Shown here one piece after another: positions 1 through 11,145 of a stretch of 64,000 nt of DNA. A program made the position numbers and the translations under genes. The first letter of the stretch is position 1, and every line of letters begins with the position of its first letter. The notes beneath the pieces were generated by a model, which saw nothing but the letters and a program-made list of their open reading frames with translations, made no database searches and was not told the origin of the DNA. This DNA comes from Pseudobutyrivibrio xylanivorans DSM 14809 (lineage in GTDB: Bacteria > Bacillota > Clostridia > Lachnospirales > Lachnospiraceae): the NCBI RefSeq assembly GCF_900141825.1, contig NZ_FQYQ01000006.1:116984-180983 (forward strand), written 5' to 3'.

Positions 1-1363
1 CATCTATGTGTTCATAGTTCTTAGCGAACTCTTCTACCCAATCAGCATGCTTTTCAAGCACCTCATTGCTTCTAAGGTCCTTGCCATTAACAATGTAATC
101 CGCAAGCTGTTCCATCTCACCTTTGAGACGACTAGGAAGAACTGCAAGCCCCATTACCTCAATAAGACCAATGTTCTCCTTTTTAATATGGTGAAGGTGA
201 GCATGTGGATGATAAACACCAAGAGGATGCTCCTCTGTAGTAATATTATTTCTAAGAGCCAGGTCTAGCTCGAATAAATCTCCACGCTTTCTTGCGATAG
301 GTGTGATTGTATTGTGCTTCTCTCCATCTGTCTCAGCAAAGACAAATGCAGCTTCATCAGTATAGCCTCTCCAGACATTCAAAATATGTTCTGCTAAATC
401 AATGATGCGTTTTTCATCCTCGCACTGAAGACGAATTACAGAAAGTGGCCACTTAACAATACCAGCCTTAACATCTTCATATCCATTTACAGAGAATTCC
501 TTAATGATAGGTGCCTTCTCCATAGCAAATGTATAGCATCCGCCCTGGAAATGATCGTGGCTAAGAATTGAACCGCCTACAATAGGAAGGTCTGCATTAC
601 TTCCAAGAAAATAATGTGGGAAAAGCTTTACAAAATCAAACAGCTTTACAAATGTGGCACGCTCGATTTTCATTGGAGTATGTTTTCCATTAAAAACGAT
701 ACAATGCTCGTTATAATATACGTATGGGCTGTACTGGAATCCCCACTTGCTATCGTTGATAGTGATAGGAATAATTCTGTGATTCTCACGTGCAGGATGA
801 TTTGCACGACCTGCATAGCCCTCATTTTCCATACAAAGCTGACACTTTGGATAAGCAGACTGCTTTGCATTCTTTGCAGCAGCAATAGCCTTAGGATCTT
901 TTTCTGGCTTTGAAAGATTGATTGTGATATCAAGTGTTCCATAATCAGTCTCTGTGGTCCACTTTAAATCCTTCTTTACTCTATATGTACGAATATAATC
1001 TGATGCCTTGCTAAGGTCATAGAAATAATTAGTAGCTGCCTTAGGGCCATCATTCTTATATTTGTTATTAAATTCATTAATTACCTGTGAAGGTCTTGGA
1101 CAAAGCTGATTCATAAGCTTAGTGTCAAATAGATCTCTGTAGGTAATAGAATCTTCAATGATACCTCGTTTTACAGCCTCATCTAAAAGATCTGCAAGAA
1201 CGTTCTCGAGAACTATATCAGACATATCACAATCTGGATCAGTAAACTCATCCTCTTTAAAACACTCTAACAAAAGATTTGTAGTGTAGATACGCTCACA
1301 CTCTGGTGTAAGCCCCTGATTAATTCCATATTGAACTAATTTTTTAATACTTTCCTGAAGCAT
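1..1363 (-). CDS. galT: UDP-glucose--hexose-1-phosphate uridylyltransferase, class II (partial)
   Basis: Leloir-pathway enzyme that exchanges UMP between UDP-glucose and galactose-1-phosphate in the cytosol. Translating the minus strand from the ATG at 1361-1363 gives 454 uninterrupted codons that run off the left edge, so the C-terminus (probably about 40 residues) is missing. The protein starts MLQESIKKLVQYG. It carries the class II features: a cysteine pair in YPKCQLCMENEGY, the FNGKHTPMKI stretch, and HDHFQGG, the class II counterpart of the catalytic HPH region. A second histidine cluster, YHPHAHLHHIKKE, lies near the edge. The start is set by GGAGGGGATT directly before the ATG. Class II GalT is the usual form in Firmicutes. 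Its downstream partners lie outside the window. Short open frames on the plus strand here are shadows. Confidence 0.9.
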   Translation of the reverse strand, partial: MLQESIKKLVQYGINQGLTPECERIYTTNLLLECFKEDEFTDPDCDMSDIVLENVLADLLDEAVKRGIIEDSITYRDLFDTKLMNQLCPRPSQVINEFNNKYKNDGPKAATNYFYDLSKASDYIRTYRVKKDLKWTTETDYGTLDITINLSKPEKDPKAIAAAKNAKQSAYPKCQLCMENEGYAGRANHPARENHRIIPITINDSKWGFQYSPYVYYNEHCIVFNGKHTPMKIERATFVKLFDFVKLFPHYFLGSNADLPIVGGSILSHDHFQGGCYTFAMEKAPIIKEFSVNGYEDVKAGIVKWPLSVIRLQCEDEKRIIDLAEHILNVWRGYTDEAAFVFAETDGEKHNTITPIARKRGDLFELDLALRNNITTEEHPLGVYHPHAHLHHIKKENIGLIEVMGLAVLPSRLKGEMEQLADYIVNGKDLRSNEVLEKHADWVEEFAKNYEHID

Positions 1364-1422
1364 AATCCCCTCCGATTATTTTCTAATATTATATTTCAAA
1401 TTATTCATCCCCTATGGAAACT

Positions 1423-1452
1423 ATTTTAAACTATTTTAGTTTTCTTATTCAA
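1423..1452 (-). promoter_or_regulatory. possible galT promoter
   Basis: On the minus strand TTGAAT (1447-1452) and TAAAAT (1423-1428) are separated by 18 bases, about 60 bases upstream of the galT start. Both boxes are imperfect and the region is very AT-rich, so this is a weak call. Confidence 0.35.
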
Positions 1453-1495
1453 GCTTTCTCATCAAAATTATTGCAAATTCGACTATTAAAAAGAG

Positions 1496-1535
1496 TAAAA
1501 GAAAAGCTAGCAGTCCCGTAGAACTACTAGCTTAT
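1496..1535 (-). terminator. Rho-independent terminator of the hrcA-grpE-dnaK-dnaJ operon
   Basis: Immediately after the dnaJ stop, an 11-bp stem with one mismatch (AAGCTAGTAGT pairing with the arm at 1504-1514) closes a 9-base loop. It is followed on the minus strand by a T-rich run ending near 1496. Confidence 0.8.
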
Positions 1536-1537
1536 TT

Positions 1538-2710
1538 TTATAAATCATCTATTGCATCTTTAATCTTATCAGCAAAGCCCTTGCGTTTCTTTTCTGTCTT
1601 AACAGTCTTAGGACCACCTGTTGTAGTGTTTCCTGTAAGCTCATCGTATTTACGAAGAGCATCCTTTGCATCCTTAGAAAGAGATGTTGGAACCTGAACT
1701 ACAAGTGTAACGTAGTGATCGCCACGAACAGCCTTATTTCTAAGAGAAGGAACACCCTTACCCTTTAAGCGAATCTGAGTGTTTGTCTGAGTACCAGGCT
1801 TAACCTCGTATGAAACCTTTCCATCAAGCGTCTCGATGATAACCTCTCCACCAAGTGCTGCCTGAGCAAATGAAATTGGAGCCTCTGAATAAATATCATA
1901 ATCACGACGATGGAATGTAGGATGACTGGAAACGATAACCTCTACAAGTAAATCGCCTCTAGGACCACCATTTCTTCCTGGCTCACCCTTTTCACGAATG
2001 CGTACGCTTTGACCATTATCAATACCTGCAGGAATAGATACAGCAATCTTCTTTCTGCGAGATACATAACCTGTTCCGTTACAATCTGGACATGGAGTAT
2101 CAATAACTTCACCTGTACCATGACAATCTGGACAAGTAGTAACATTCTGAACCATTCCAAATAGTGACTGCTGAGTAACCATTACACGGCCCTTACCACC
2201 ACACTTTGTACAAGTTCTCTTGCTTGTACCAGGCTTTGCACCTGAGCCGTGACAAGCTGCGCACTCTTCTTTAAGAGCGATTTCAATCTGCTTCTCACAA
2301 CCGAAAGCAGCCTCTTCAAATGTAATATGAACAGCTGCACGAAGGTTTGCTCCACGCATAGGACCATTAGAAGCACGGCTTGCGCCGCCGCCTCCAAAGA
2401 AACTTCCAAAGATATCTCCGAAGATATCTCCAAAATCCATACCAGAGAAATCGAAACCGCCTGCTCCGCCACCGCCATTTTCAAATGCTGCGTGACCGAA
2501 CTGATCGTATTGACGTCTCTTATCTGGATCAGAAAGAATCGCATATGCTTCTGAGGCCTCCTTGAATTTCTTCTCAGCCTCTGCATCACCTGGATTCATA
2601 TCTGGGTGATACTTTTTAGCAAGCTTTCTGTATGCACTTTTAAGCTCACTTTCTGAGGCTGTCTTGGAAACACCAAGAACCTCATAGTAATCGCGTTTTT
2701 GTTCTGCCAT
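1538..2710 (-). CDS. dnaJ: chaperone protein DnaJ (Hsp40)
   Basis: Co-chaperone that delivers unfolded substrates to DnaK and stimulates its ATPase. At 390 residues it is of normal length. The J domain (about 1-70) contains the HPD motif at residues 35-37. A Gly/Phe-rich linker follows (about 75-115). The zinc-binding region (about 150-215) has four CxxCxGxG repeats: [24 protein letters not shown] and CPDCNGTG. The two C-terminal beta domains complete a type I DnaJ. It is the last gene of the heat-shock operon, 64 bases after dnaK, and that gap holds a strong hairpin. A terminator follows the stop. Confidence 0.97.
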   Translation of the reverse strand: MAEQKRDYYEVLGVSKTASESELKSAYRKLAKKYHPDMNPGDAEAEKKFKEASEAYAILSDPDKRRQYDQFGHAAFENGGGGAGGFDFSGMDFGDIFGDIFGSFFGGGGASRASNGPMRGANLRAAVHITFEEAAFGCEKQIEIALKEECAACHGSGAKPGTSKRTCTKCGGKGRVMVTQQSLFGMVQNVTTCPDCHGTGEVIDTPCPDCNGTGYVSRRKKIAVSIPAGIDNGQSVRIREKGEPGRNGGPRGDLLVEVIVSSHPTFHRRDYDIYSEAPISFAQAALGGEVIIETLDGKVSYEVKPGTQTNTQIRLKGKGVPSLRNKAVRGDHYVTLVVQVPTSLSKDAKDALRKYDELTGNTTTGGPKTVKTEKKRKGFADKIKDAIDDL

Positions 2711-2737
2711 TGTTTATCAATCCTTTATTATACTATT

Positions 2738-2762
2738 AGCTCCCTCGGTACCCGAGGGAGCT
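2738..2762 (-). other. intercistronic hairpin between dnaK and dnaJ
   Basis: AGCTCCCTCGG, a 3-base loop and the exact complement form an 11-bp GC-rich stem in the 64-base dnaK-dnaJ gap. There is no T-run after it on the minus strand, so it is more likely an RNA-stabilising or processing element, or a partial terminator, than a full stop. It could set a higher dnaK than dnaJ message level. Confidence 0.7.
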
Positions 2763-2774
2763 GAATTATACTAA

Positions 2775-4691
<1,917 letters not shown>

Positions 4692-4710
4692 TTATCCTCA
4701 AAATAATAAA

Positions 4711-5319
4711 TTAGTTAGCTACCTTAACCATTGAATGACGAACTACAGTGTCGTTGTACATATAGCCCTTCTGGAATTCCTCTACGACGATATTCTCGCC
4801 AACTTCCTCATCCTCAACATGCATTACCGCATTGTGGAAATCCGGATTGAATTCCTGTCCTACAGCCTCGATAGGCTTAACTCCTGCCTCATCAAGTGTT
4901 GTAAGCAATTGCTTATATATCATGAGCATTCCATCAGCAAATGGATCTGCTCCTTCCTCAACTGTAGCAAGACCTCTTTCGAAGTTGTCTACTACAGGAA
5001 GAATCTTTTCTACGATGCTCTTTGCACCTGTTGCAAACATCTGAGACTTCTCAACCTCAGTTCTGCGTCTGAAGTTTTCGAACTCTGCCATCTGACGCAT
5101 AACTCTGTCATTAAGCTGTTCGATTTGCTCGTCTCTCTTATCTTTTTTCTTTTCCTTTTTCTTGAAGACCTTCTTTGATTCCTTTTCAGAATCCTTAGCC
5201 TCCGCTGCTTCTTCTGAATTCTCAGCTGTAGCAGCTTCCTCTTTCATTTCTTCAGCGTTCTCTACAGCTTCCTTAACTGCTTCTTCTGTAGAAAACTCTT
5301 CCATTTTATTCTCTGCCAT
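4711..5319 (-). CDS. grpE: nucleotide exchange factor GrpE
   Basis: Homodimeric ADP-release factor for DnaK. The 202-residue product has a long charged N-terminal half rich in Glu and Lys (about 1-75). A coiled-coil segment (QIEQLNDRVMRQMAEFENF) leads into the conserved RRRTEVEK stretch. The C-terminal beta domain has the signature region VGQEFNPDFHNAVM and ends VVRHSMVKVAN. The extended acidic N-terminus is common in Firmicute GrpE and is poorly conserved. It starts 11 bases after the hrcA stop and is cotranscribed with hrcA, dnaK and dnaJ. Confidence 0.96.
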   Translation of the reverse strand: MAENKMEEFSTEEAVKEAVENAEEMKEEAATAENSEEAAEAKDSEKESKKVFKKKEKKKDKRDEQIEQLNDRVMRQMAEFENFRRRTEVEKSQMFATGAKSIVEKILPVVDNFERGLATVEEGADPFADGMLMIYKQLLTTLDEAGVKPIEAVGQEFNPDFHNAVMHVEDEEVGENIVVEEFQKGYMYNDTVVRHSMVKVAN

Positions 5320-5330
5320 TAAGAAATCTC

Positions 5331-6380
5331 CTAACTATCATTTTTCTTCTCATTGCGGAGCAGCTTATCAAGCTGTTCCTTGAGACTCTTTATATTATCA
5401 ACAACATTTTCGTAATCCATTCTCTTAGGGCCTACGATACCAATTGTGCCCTTAACTCCGTCACCAAGTTCGTATGTTGCTGTAACAATCGAGCAATCTT
5501 TCATGGTAGATATTGGTGACTCATCACCGATGTATACCTGAATTCCTGTCTCCTCATCAGAAGCGTTCTCTGAGAGAAGCTCTATCAACGACTGCTTTTC
5601 TTCGAATGTATCTAAAAGTTCTGAAGCTTTCTTTGAGTCTGAAAGCTCTGGGTATTTGAAGATGTTAGTCGCACCAGAGGTGTAAACTTGTAAATCTTCA
5701 TCTTCTGTGATGGTTTCTGCAACAGTATCAAGTACCTGAGAAACTATCTCGTCATGGATACCTGCCTGTTCCTTTAATCTGGTAATAAGCGCCAAATTAA
5801 TCTGATCAACAGAAAGACCATTAAGATTTGTATTCAAAAGCATATTAAGCTTAAGTAATGTCTCGTTATCAAGCGGTTTGTCAATGTGGATGATTTTGTT
5901 CTTTACTATATTTCCATCCATAACCACAACTGAAAGCAACTGATTCTCATCAACTGCTGAAAGTTGTACAAACTTTAATCTGTTCGAAACAACTGATGGA
6001 GCTGAAATCAATGTGGCGTATTGGGTGTTAGTAGCTAGAACCTTTGCAACATTTTTAAGAAGTGTTTCTATCTTCTCTTCTCGTTCTATCATCCACTCCT
6101 TCATATCAGATACTTCTTTATCTTTGGAAGCAATCAGATTGTTAACATAAAATCTGTAACCCTTATCTGAAGGAATACGACCTGCCGATGTATGAGGCTG
6201 AACGATATAACCTAAATCCTCAAGATCTGACATCTCATTACGAATGGTGGCTGAGCTTAAGTTCAAATCTGTATATTTCGAAATCGTTCTTGAACCAACA
6301 GGCTCTCCGGTTTCTAAATAGTTCTTAATAATAGCATTTAGAATCTTAACTTTTCTCTCATCAAGCTCTATATCTGCCAT
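5331..6380 (-). CDS. hrcA: heat-inducible transcription repressor HrcA
   Basis: Repressor that binds CIRCE operators and is kept active by GroEL. The N-terminal winged helix (about 5-80) includes the recognition segment LSSATIRNEMSDLEDLGY and the wing HTSAGRIPSDKGYRFYV. The C-terminal dimerisation region ends with IGIVGPKRMDYENVV. I chose the ATG at 6378-6380 (MADIELDER), which gives 349 residues, the usual length. GAGGTG lies five bases upstream of it. A longer frame reaches back to 6419 but would begin inside CIRCE. It is first in its operon and represses itself. Confidence 0.96.
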   Translation of the reverse strand: MADIELDERKVKILNAIIKNYLETGEPVGSRTISKYTDLNLSSATIRNEMSDLEDLGYIVQPHTSAGRIPSDKGYRFYVNNLIASKDKEVSDMKEWMIEREEKIETLLKNVAKVLATNTQYATLISAPSVVSNRLKFVQLSAVDENQLLSVVVMDGNIVKNKIIHIDKPLDNETLLKLNMLLNTNLNGLSVDQINLALITRLKEQAGIHDEIVSQVLDTVAETITEDEDLQVYTSGATNIFKYPELSDSKKASELLDTFEEKQSLIELLSENASDEETGIQVYIGDESPISTMKDCSIVTATYELGDGVKGTIGIVGPKRMDYENVVDNIKSLKEQLDKLLRNEKKNDS

Positions 6381-6412
6381 GTATTCACCTCTTCCCCATT
6401 CGTTTTTATTTG

Positions 6413-6439
6413 TTAGCACTCACTCATTTGGAGTGCTAA
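6413..6439. promoter_or_regulatory. CIRCE operator (HrcA binding site)
   Basis: TTAGCACTC, nine bases, then GAGTGCTAA: a perfect match to the CIRCE consensus. It lies between the promoter and the hrcA start, so bound HrcA would block the operon. The neighbouring lepA promoter fires away from it. Confidence 0.98.
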
Positions 6440-6454
6440 TCATTTTCTGATGTT

Positions 6455-6483
6455 AATTTACACCTACCCCATTAGTTTGTCAA
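6455..6483 (-). promoter_or_regulatory. sigma-A promoter of the hrcA operon
   Basis: On the minus strand TTGACA (6478-6483) and TAAATT (6455-6460) are separated by exactly 17 bases. The predicted start of transcription is near 6448, just upstream of CIRCE. Confidence 0.85.
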
Positions 6484-6518
6484 CAGACTTTAGACTTTTT
6501 TAATAAAACATTTATTTC

Positions 6519-6524
6519 TATAAT
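6519..6524 (+). promoter_or_regulatory. -10 box of the lepA-hemW promoter
   Basis: A perfect TATAAT lies 98 bases before the lepA ATG in an AT-rich stretch. No convincing -35 box is found at 16-18 bases upstream; the region there is mostly T. Confidence 0.5.
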
Positions 6525-6621
6525 GAAGTGATTATTTTTACCTGCCTGTTTTGCCAGCAATTCTTGTTATTTTTTCAATGCTTTGGTAAGATAATTGCAG
6601 TATTTTTATAAGAGGTAATTT

Positions 6622-8427
6622 ATGGATCAAAGTAAAATTAGAAATTTTTGTATAGTTGCACATATCGATCATGGTAAGTCTACTCTTGCTGATCGTATTA
6701 TACAGATGACTGGCACTCTCACTGACAGAGAGATGCAGGCACAGGTCCTTGATAATATGGATCTTGAACGTGAACGTGGCATCACAATCAAGTCTCAGGC
6801 AGTTCGTATTATTTACAAGGCCGATGATGGTCAGGAGTATATCTTTAATCTCATCGACACTCCAGGACACGTAGATTTTAATTATGAAGTTTCTCGCTCC
6901 CTTGCTGCTTGTGACGGAGCTATTCTTGTTGTAGATGCAGCTCAGGGCATTGAGGCTCAGACTCTTGCAAATGTTTACCTTGCACTTGACCACGACCTTG
7001 ATGTTATTCCTGTTATCAATAAGATTGATTTACCTTCAGCAGATCCTGAAAGAGTTATCGAAGAAATCGAGGACATTATCGGTCTTGAGGCTCAGAATGC
7101 GCCACAGATTTCTGCTAAAACGGGTCTTAATATTCATGATGTTTTAGAGGCAATTGTTAATCAGCTTCCTGCTCCAAAGGGAGACCCAAAGGCGCCTTTA
7201 CAGGCACTTATCTTTGATTCACTTTACGATCCATACAAAGGTGTTATCGTATTTTGTAGAGTTAAAGAAGGTACACTTAAGGTTGGCGATAAGGTTCGCA
7301 TGATGGCTACAGGTGCCGAATTCGATGTTGTTGAAGTAGGCTACTTTGGTGCCGGACAGTTTATTCCTTGTGGAGAGCTTCCTGCTGGTATGGTAGGTTA
7401 CATGACAGCCTCTATCAAAAATGTTCGTGACACTCGTGTGGGTGACACAATCACACATGTTAATCATCCAGCTGCAGAACCACTTCCAGGCTATAAAAAA
7501 GTAAATCCTATGGTTTACTGTGGATTATACCCTGCTGATGGTGCAAAATATCCTGACTTAAGAGACGCGCTTGAAAAGCTTCAGCTTAACGATGCCGCTC
7601 TTCAGTTCGAGCCAGAAACATCCATCGCTCTTGGTTTTGGTTTCAGATGTGGATTTCTTGGTCTTCTCCATTTGGAAATAATTCAGGAGCGTTTAGAGAG
7701 AGAATATAATCTCGATCTTGTTACTACTGCTCCATCAGTAGTTTATAGAGTTCATAAAACAGATGGCACTATGATAGAACTAACAAACCCTAGTAATCTT
7801 CCTGATCCATCAGAGATTGATTACATGGAAGAGCCTATGGTAGAAGCCGAAATCATGGTTACCAGTGAATTCATTGGCGCTATTATGGATCTTTGTCAGG
7901 AACGCCGTGGACAGTACATAAGCATGGAATACATCGAAGAGACTCGTGCACTTTTAAAGTACACTCTTCCACTCAACGAAATCATTTACGATTTCTTTGA
8001 TGCATTAAAAAGCCGTTCACGCGGTTATGCTTCATTTGATTATGAAATGAAAGGATATCAGAAGTCAGAACTTGTTAAGCTTGATATACTTATTAATAAA
8101 GAGGAAGTTGATGCTCTTTCATTCATAGTCTTCTCTGGAACAGCTTACGAGCGTGGTAGAAAGATGTGTGAGAAGCTTAAGGATGAGATTCCTCGCCACT
8201 TATTTGAGATTCCTATCCAGGCAGCTGTCGGTTCAAAGGTTATTGCACGTGAAACAGTTAAAGCTATGCGCAAGGACGTTCTTGCCAAGTGTTATGGTGG
8301 TGATATCTCACGTAAAAAGAAACTTCTTGAAAAGCAGAAGGAAGGAAAAAAGAGAATGCGTCAGGTTGGTAATGTAGAAATTCCACAAGCAGCCTTCATG
8401 AGTGTTCTCAAACTTGACGAGGATTAA
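6622..8427 (+). CDS. lepA: elongation factor 4 (LepA), ribosome back-translocase GTPase
   Basis: Translational GTPase that acts on stalled or post-translocation ribosomes. The 601-residue product has the G1 motif AHIDHGKST near the N-terminus, switch [10 protein letters not shown], and the G4 motif NKIDLP. EF-G-like domains follow ([19 protein letters not shown]). The LepA-specific C-terminal domain ends with the diagnostic [19 protein letters not shown] stretch. Its length is normal and AAGAGG precedes the ATG. It is divergent from hrcA and its stop is one base before hemW, so the two are translated together. Confidence 0.97.
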   Translation: MDQSKIRNFCIVAHIDHGKSTLADRIIQMTGTLTDREMQAQVLDNMDLERERGITIKSQAVRIIYKADDGQEYIFNLIDTPGHVDFNYEVSRSLAACDGAILVVDAAQGIEAQTLANVYLALDHDLDVIPVINKIDLPSADPERVIEEIEDIIGLEAQNAPQISAKTGLNIHDVLEAIVNQLPAPKGDPKAPLQALIFDSLYDPYKGVIVFCRVKEGTLKVGDKVRMMATGAEFDVVEVGYFGAGQFIPCGELPAGMVGYMTASIKNVRDTRVGDTITHVNHPAAEPLPGYKKVNPMVYCGLYPADGAKYPDLRDALEKLQLNDAALQFEPETSIALGFGFRCGFLGLLHLEIIQERLEREYNLDLVTTAPSVVYRVHKTDGTMIELTNPSNLPDPSEIDYMEEPMVEAEIMVTSEFIGAIMDLCQERRGQYISMEYIEETRALLKYTLPLNEIIYDFFDALKSRSRGYASFDYEMKGYQKSELVKLDILINKEEVDALSFIVFSGTAYERGRKMCEKLKDEIPRHLFEIPIQAAVGSKVIARETVKAMRKDVLAKCYGGDISRKKKLLEKQKEGKKRMRQVGNVEIPQAAFMSVLKLDED

Positions 8428-8428
8428 A

Positions 8429-9631
8429 ATGACTCCTATCGAACTGTACATTCATATACCATTTTGCGTTAAAAAATGTTTATATTGCGATTTCCTCTCA
8501 GGGGTTTTCGATGAGAAAATGCAGCGGCGTTATACCGCTGCTTTGTGCACTGAAATAAAATTTATTGCAGCCACTCATCCAAACTGCATTATTTCCACCA
8601 TTTATGTTGGAGGTGGCACACCATCGTGGCTCTCAGAGGATTTGATGGATGCTATTATTACCACTGTTAAGGAATGTTTCAAAATAGACCCATTAGCAGA
8701 AATTTCGGTTGAATGCAATCCTGGTACTCTTTCTGCTGAAAAGCTTAATGTCTATCGTTCAATCGGTATAAACAGACTAAGCATTGGTCTTCAATCTGCA
8801 AACGATGATGAGCTAAAAGAATTAGGTCGTATACACGATTACAATCGATTCTTACATACCTTTGATTTGGTTCGTAAAGCCGGATTTGATAACGTAAACG
8901 TAGATATTATGACAGGCTTGCCTCATCAGAACATTACTAAGCTTGAAAAGACATTAAACTCTGTTACAATGCTTCGACCTGAACACATTTCAGCCTACTC
9001 TCTTATTATAGAAAAAGGCACTCCTTTCTACGAAAAATACAGATTTGATGCTGTTAAACAGCAGGCTGGAATGGAGACTGAAGAATTACCTACAGATGAG
9101 GAAGCATACCGCCTTTATAAGTTTACTATGGAGTATCTGGAGAATAAGGGGTATAAACGTTATGAAATCTCTAACTATGCTAGAAATGGCAAGATATGCC
9201 GTCATAATGTAGGATACTGGGACAGAGTTCCTTATCTTGGCGTAGGACTTGGGTCAGCTTCACTTTTTGATAATGTTCGCACCACTAATCTTCGAGATAT
9301 ATACAAATATGTTGAGATATCCGAAGCTATAGACTCTGGTACTATCCCATCCTCTGAATTGTCTTCTCCATATTTTGATTCAGAGGAACAGCTTTCAAAG
9401 AAAGATGCCATGGAAGAATTCATGTTTTTAGGCCTACGCAAAATTGAAGGCGTTGCCCGTTCAGATTTCTTTCAGATGTTTGGCATTGATATCGAAGCAA
9501 TTTATGGTCCTATCATTACAGCACTTCGTAATCAGGGCTTTATGGAAGCAAAAGAAGGTCGTTTATATTTAACAGATATCGGTATTGATGTAAGTAATCA
9601 GGTTTTATCAAAATTTTTATTAGATAAATAG
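8429..9631 (+). CDS. hemW: radical SAM heme chaperone HemW (coproporphyrinogen III oxidase-like)
   Basis: Radical SAM protein of the HemN family. The N-terminal cluster motif is CVKKCLYCDF (CxxxCxYC). It is followed by the glycine-rich SAM motif YVGGGTPSWL and a conserved VECNPGT segment. HemW members insert heme or bind it and do not oxidise coproporphyrinogen, and older annotations call them hemN. I chose the ATG at 8429, which gives 400 residues, because the protein then begins MTPIELYIHIPFC as the family does; an upstream ATG would overlap lepA by 26 bases. GAGG at the end of lepA serves as its ribosome site. The lepA-hemW pairing is standard in Firmicutes. Confidence 0.92.
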   Translation: MTPIELYIHIPFCVKKCLYCDFLSGVFDEKMQRRYTAALCTEIKFIAATHPNCIISTIYVGGGTPSWLSEDLMDAIITTVKECFKIDPLAEISVECNPGTLSAEKLNVYRSIGINRLSIGLQSANDDELKELGRIHDYNRFLHTFDLVRKAGFDNVNVDIMTGLPHQNITKLEKTLNSVTMLRPEHISAYSLIIEKGTPFYEKYRFDAVKQQAGMETEELPTDEEAYRLYKFTMEYLENKGYKRYEISNYARNGKICRHNVGYWDRVPYLGVGLGSASLFDNVRTTNLRDIYKYVEISEAIDSGTIPSSELSSPYFDSEEQLSKKDAMEEFMFLGLRKIEGVARSDFFQMFGIDIEAIYGPIITALRNQGFMEAKEGRLYLTDIGIDVSNQVLSKFLLDK

Positions 9632-9641
9632 CCAAATTCTA

Positions 9642-9670
9642 TTGACAAACTGACATTTATTCACTATTAT
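9642..9670 (+). promoter_or_regulatory. sigma-A promoter of rpsT
   Basis: TTGACA (9642-9647), 17 bases, then TATTAT (9665-9670): a near-consensus promoter, as expected for a ribosomal protein gene. The leader of about 85 bases contains GCGTTG and CAACGT arms around 9681-9711 that could form a hairpin. I cannot assign that hairpin to a known leader family. Confidence 0.85.
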
Positions 9671-9761
9671 ATTTGAGTATGCGTTGAACTGTCCGTGTCC
9701 GGCTACAACGTATTTTAATTAGAACATTTAATTTTTATACAAATTGGAGGTGTAGCAACAC

Positions 9762-10025
9762 ATGGCAAATATTAAGTCTGCTAAGAAGCGTGTTCAGGTA
9801 ACAGCTGTTAGAACAGAGCGCAATAAGGCAATCAGATCAGAGGTTAAGACATATGTTAAGCGTGTTGAGGCTGCTGTTGAGGCTAAGGACAAGGCACTTG
9901 CTGAGTCAGAGCTTAAGGCTGCTATCAAGGTTATCGAGATGGCTGGTTCAAAGGGTGTTTATCATGACAACACTGTTAGCCGTAAGGTATCTCGTCTTTC
10001 AAAGCTTGTAAACACACTTGCTTAA
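9762..10025 (+). CDS. rpsT: 30S ribosomal protein S20
   Basis: Small basic protein that binds 16S rRNA early in 30S assembly. The 87-residue product starts MANIKSAKKRVQV and contains the family pattern KRVEAAVEAKD...AAIKVIEMAGSKGVYHDNT, ending in VSRLSKLVNTLA. The ribosome site GGAGGTG stands 10 bases before the ATG. It has its own strong promoter and terminator and so is a monocistronic unit. In Bacillus rpsT lies between holA and gpr; here holA is about 4.4 kb away and gpr is absent. Confidence 0.97.
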   Translation: MANIKSAKKRVQVTAVRTERNKAIRSEVKTYVKRVEAAVEAKDKALAESELKAAIKVIEMAGSKGVYHDNTVSRKVSRLSKLVNTLA

Positions 10026-10047
10026 TTTAAGATAAGAATTTTTTTAG

Positions 10048-10082
10048 AGCACTGGTCCCGTCAACCAGTGCTTTATTTTTTA
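10048..10082 (+). terminator. Rho-independent terminator of rpsT
   Basis: AGCACTGG (10048-10055), a 9-base loop, CCAGTGCT (10065-10072), then TTATTTTTT. The following dus ribosome site begins right after the T-run. Confidence 0.92.
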
Positions 10083-10091
10083 GGAGTAACC

Positions 10092-11039
10092 ATGAATAAT
10101 ACAAAATATATATACTTCGCCCCCCTTGAGGGTGTTACTGACAGTATATTTAGAAATACATTTGAAAAGCATTACGGCGGAATTGATAAATACTACACTC
10201 CTTTTATCTCCCCTAATTCCACTTTTAAATTCACAACTAGGGAGTTTAAGGACATCGATCCTACAAAAAATAATATTTCTACCACTGTTCCTCAACTTTT
10301 AACAAACAATGCTGAACATTTCTTATGGGCAGTTCATGAAATAGCAGCTCTTGGCTATAAAGAAATTAATTTTAATCTTGGATGTCCATCCGGTACCGTT
10401 GTAGCTAAGAAAAAGGGCTCTGGTCTTCTGTATTATCCTGAAGAACTTGATAATATGCTTTATGAAGTGTTTTCTGGGTTAAAAGATGATGTAGCTGTAT
10501 CTATTAAGACTCGTCTTGGTAAGATTGAACCTGATGAGTTTTATGAAATTTTAGACATATACAACAAATATCCTATATCAGAGCTAACAATCCATCCTCG
10601 TGTACAAAAAGACTTCTACAGAGAGCCAATACATCCTGAATTTTTTGAATATGCTATATCACACTCAAAAGCTCCATTAGTCTTTAATGGTGAAATCAAA
10701 ACTACGGATGATATTTCTAACACTTTTAGAAAATACAAATCTATACATGCTGTAATGATTGGTCGTGGTCTTATTACAAATCCTACATTAGCTCTAGAGT
10801 ACAAAAAAGGCCTAGAGCATACAGCCCTAGACCTTAATAAATTCAAAGCATTCCATAATGAACTTTTAGCTCAGTACATAGAAGTCCTTTCTGGTGAGAA
10901 ACCAGTTCTACACCGCATGAAGGAATTTCTGGTATATTGGGAACCAAATTTCCCTGATGAAGCTAAAGCTATTAAAAAAATCAGGAAATCAAATAATCTT
11001 AATGAATACAAAACACTTACAGAAGCCCTATTTCAGTAG
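10092..11039 (+). CDS. tRNA-dihydrouridine synthase family protein
   Basis: FMN enzyme that reduces specific uridines in tRNA loops. The TIM-barrel N-terminus starts YIYFAPLEGVTDSIFR. The conserved NFNLGCPSGTVVAKKKGSGLL contains the catalytic cysteine. Downstream come VSIKTRLG, LTIHPRVQKDFY and the FMN phosphate-binding end VFNGEIKTTDDI and VMIGRGLITNP. I use the ATG at 10092, giving 315 residues, with TAGGAG eight bases upstream. The longer frame would begin inside the rpsT terminator. The family is clear, but which of the Dus subfamilies it belongs to, and so its target uridine, cannot be read from the sequence. Confidence 0.88.
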   Translation: MNNTKYIYFAPLEGVTDSIFRNTFEKHYGGIDKYYTPFISPNSTFKFTTREFKDIDPTKNNISTTVPQLLTNNAEHFLWAVHEIAALGYKEINFNLGCPSGTVVAKKKGSGLLYYPEELDNMLYEVFSGLKDDVAVSIKTRLGKIEPDEFYEILDIYNKYPISELTIHPRVQKDFYREPIHPEFFEYAISHSKAPLVFNGEIKTTDDISNTFRKYKSIHAVMIGRGLITNPTLALEYKKGLEHTALDLNKFKAFHNELLAQYIEVLSGEKPVLHRMKEFLVYWEPNFPDEAKAIKKIRKSNNLNEYKTLTEALFQ

Positions 11040-11046
11040 GGCTTCT
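11021..11046. terminator. hairpin at the end of the dus gene, probably a shared convergent terminator
   Basis: AGAAGCCCTA, six bases, TAGGGCTTCT: a perfect 10-bp stem that includes the dus stop codon. The expected T-run is missing because an insertion sequence begins five bases later. It was probably the terminator between the convergent dus and PilZ genes before insertion. Confidence 0.6.
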
Positions 11047-11063
11047 CAGAGTGTAGACAAAGA

Positions 11064-11106
11064 GGATGCTGCAAAACCAAGTTTTGCAGCATCCTTTCCT
11101 TTTTTC
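11064..11106 (-). terminator. terminator at the IS left end
   Basis: GGATGCTGCAAAAC, a 3-base loop and the exact complement (11081-11094). On the plus strand a T-rich tail follows to 11106, while on the minus strand only a short A/T stretch follows. It probably stops transcripts from both sides. Confidence 0.75.
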
Positions 11107-11145
11107 TAAGATTCTATTTTGATTTTTGTGTAAAAAGACCTGTTT

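Noticed and set aside
1..942. Short open frames on both strands within 1-942
   Set aside because: They are shadows of galT, whose frame runs unbroken through the whole interval to the left edge.
6381..6419. Longer hrcA start inside CIRCE
   Set aside because: The start would lie within the operator and upstream of the ribosome site GAGGTG that serves the ATG at 6380.
6538..6993. Minus-strand open frame of 151 codons over the lepA start
   Set aside because: It is antisense to lepA, has no ribosome site and no recognisable protein features.
9681..9711. A known ribosomal-protein leader RNA before rpsT
   Set aside because: Only a weak hairpin (GCGTTG with CAACGT) is seen and I cannot match it to a described S20 leader.
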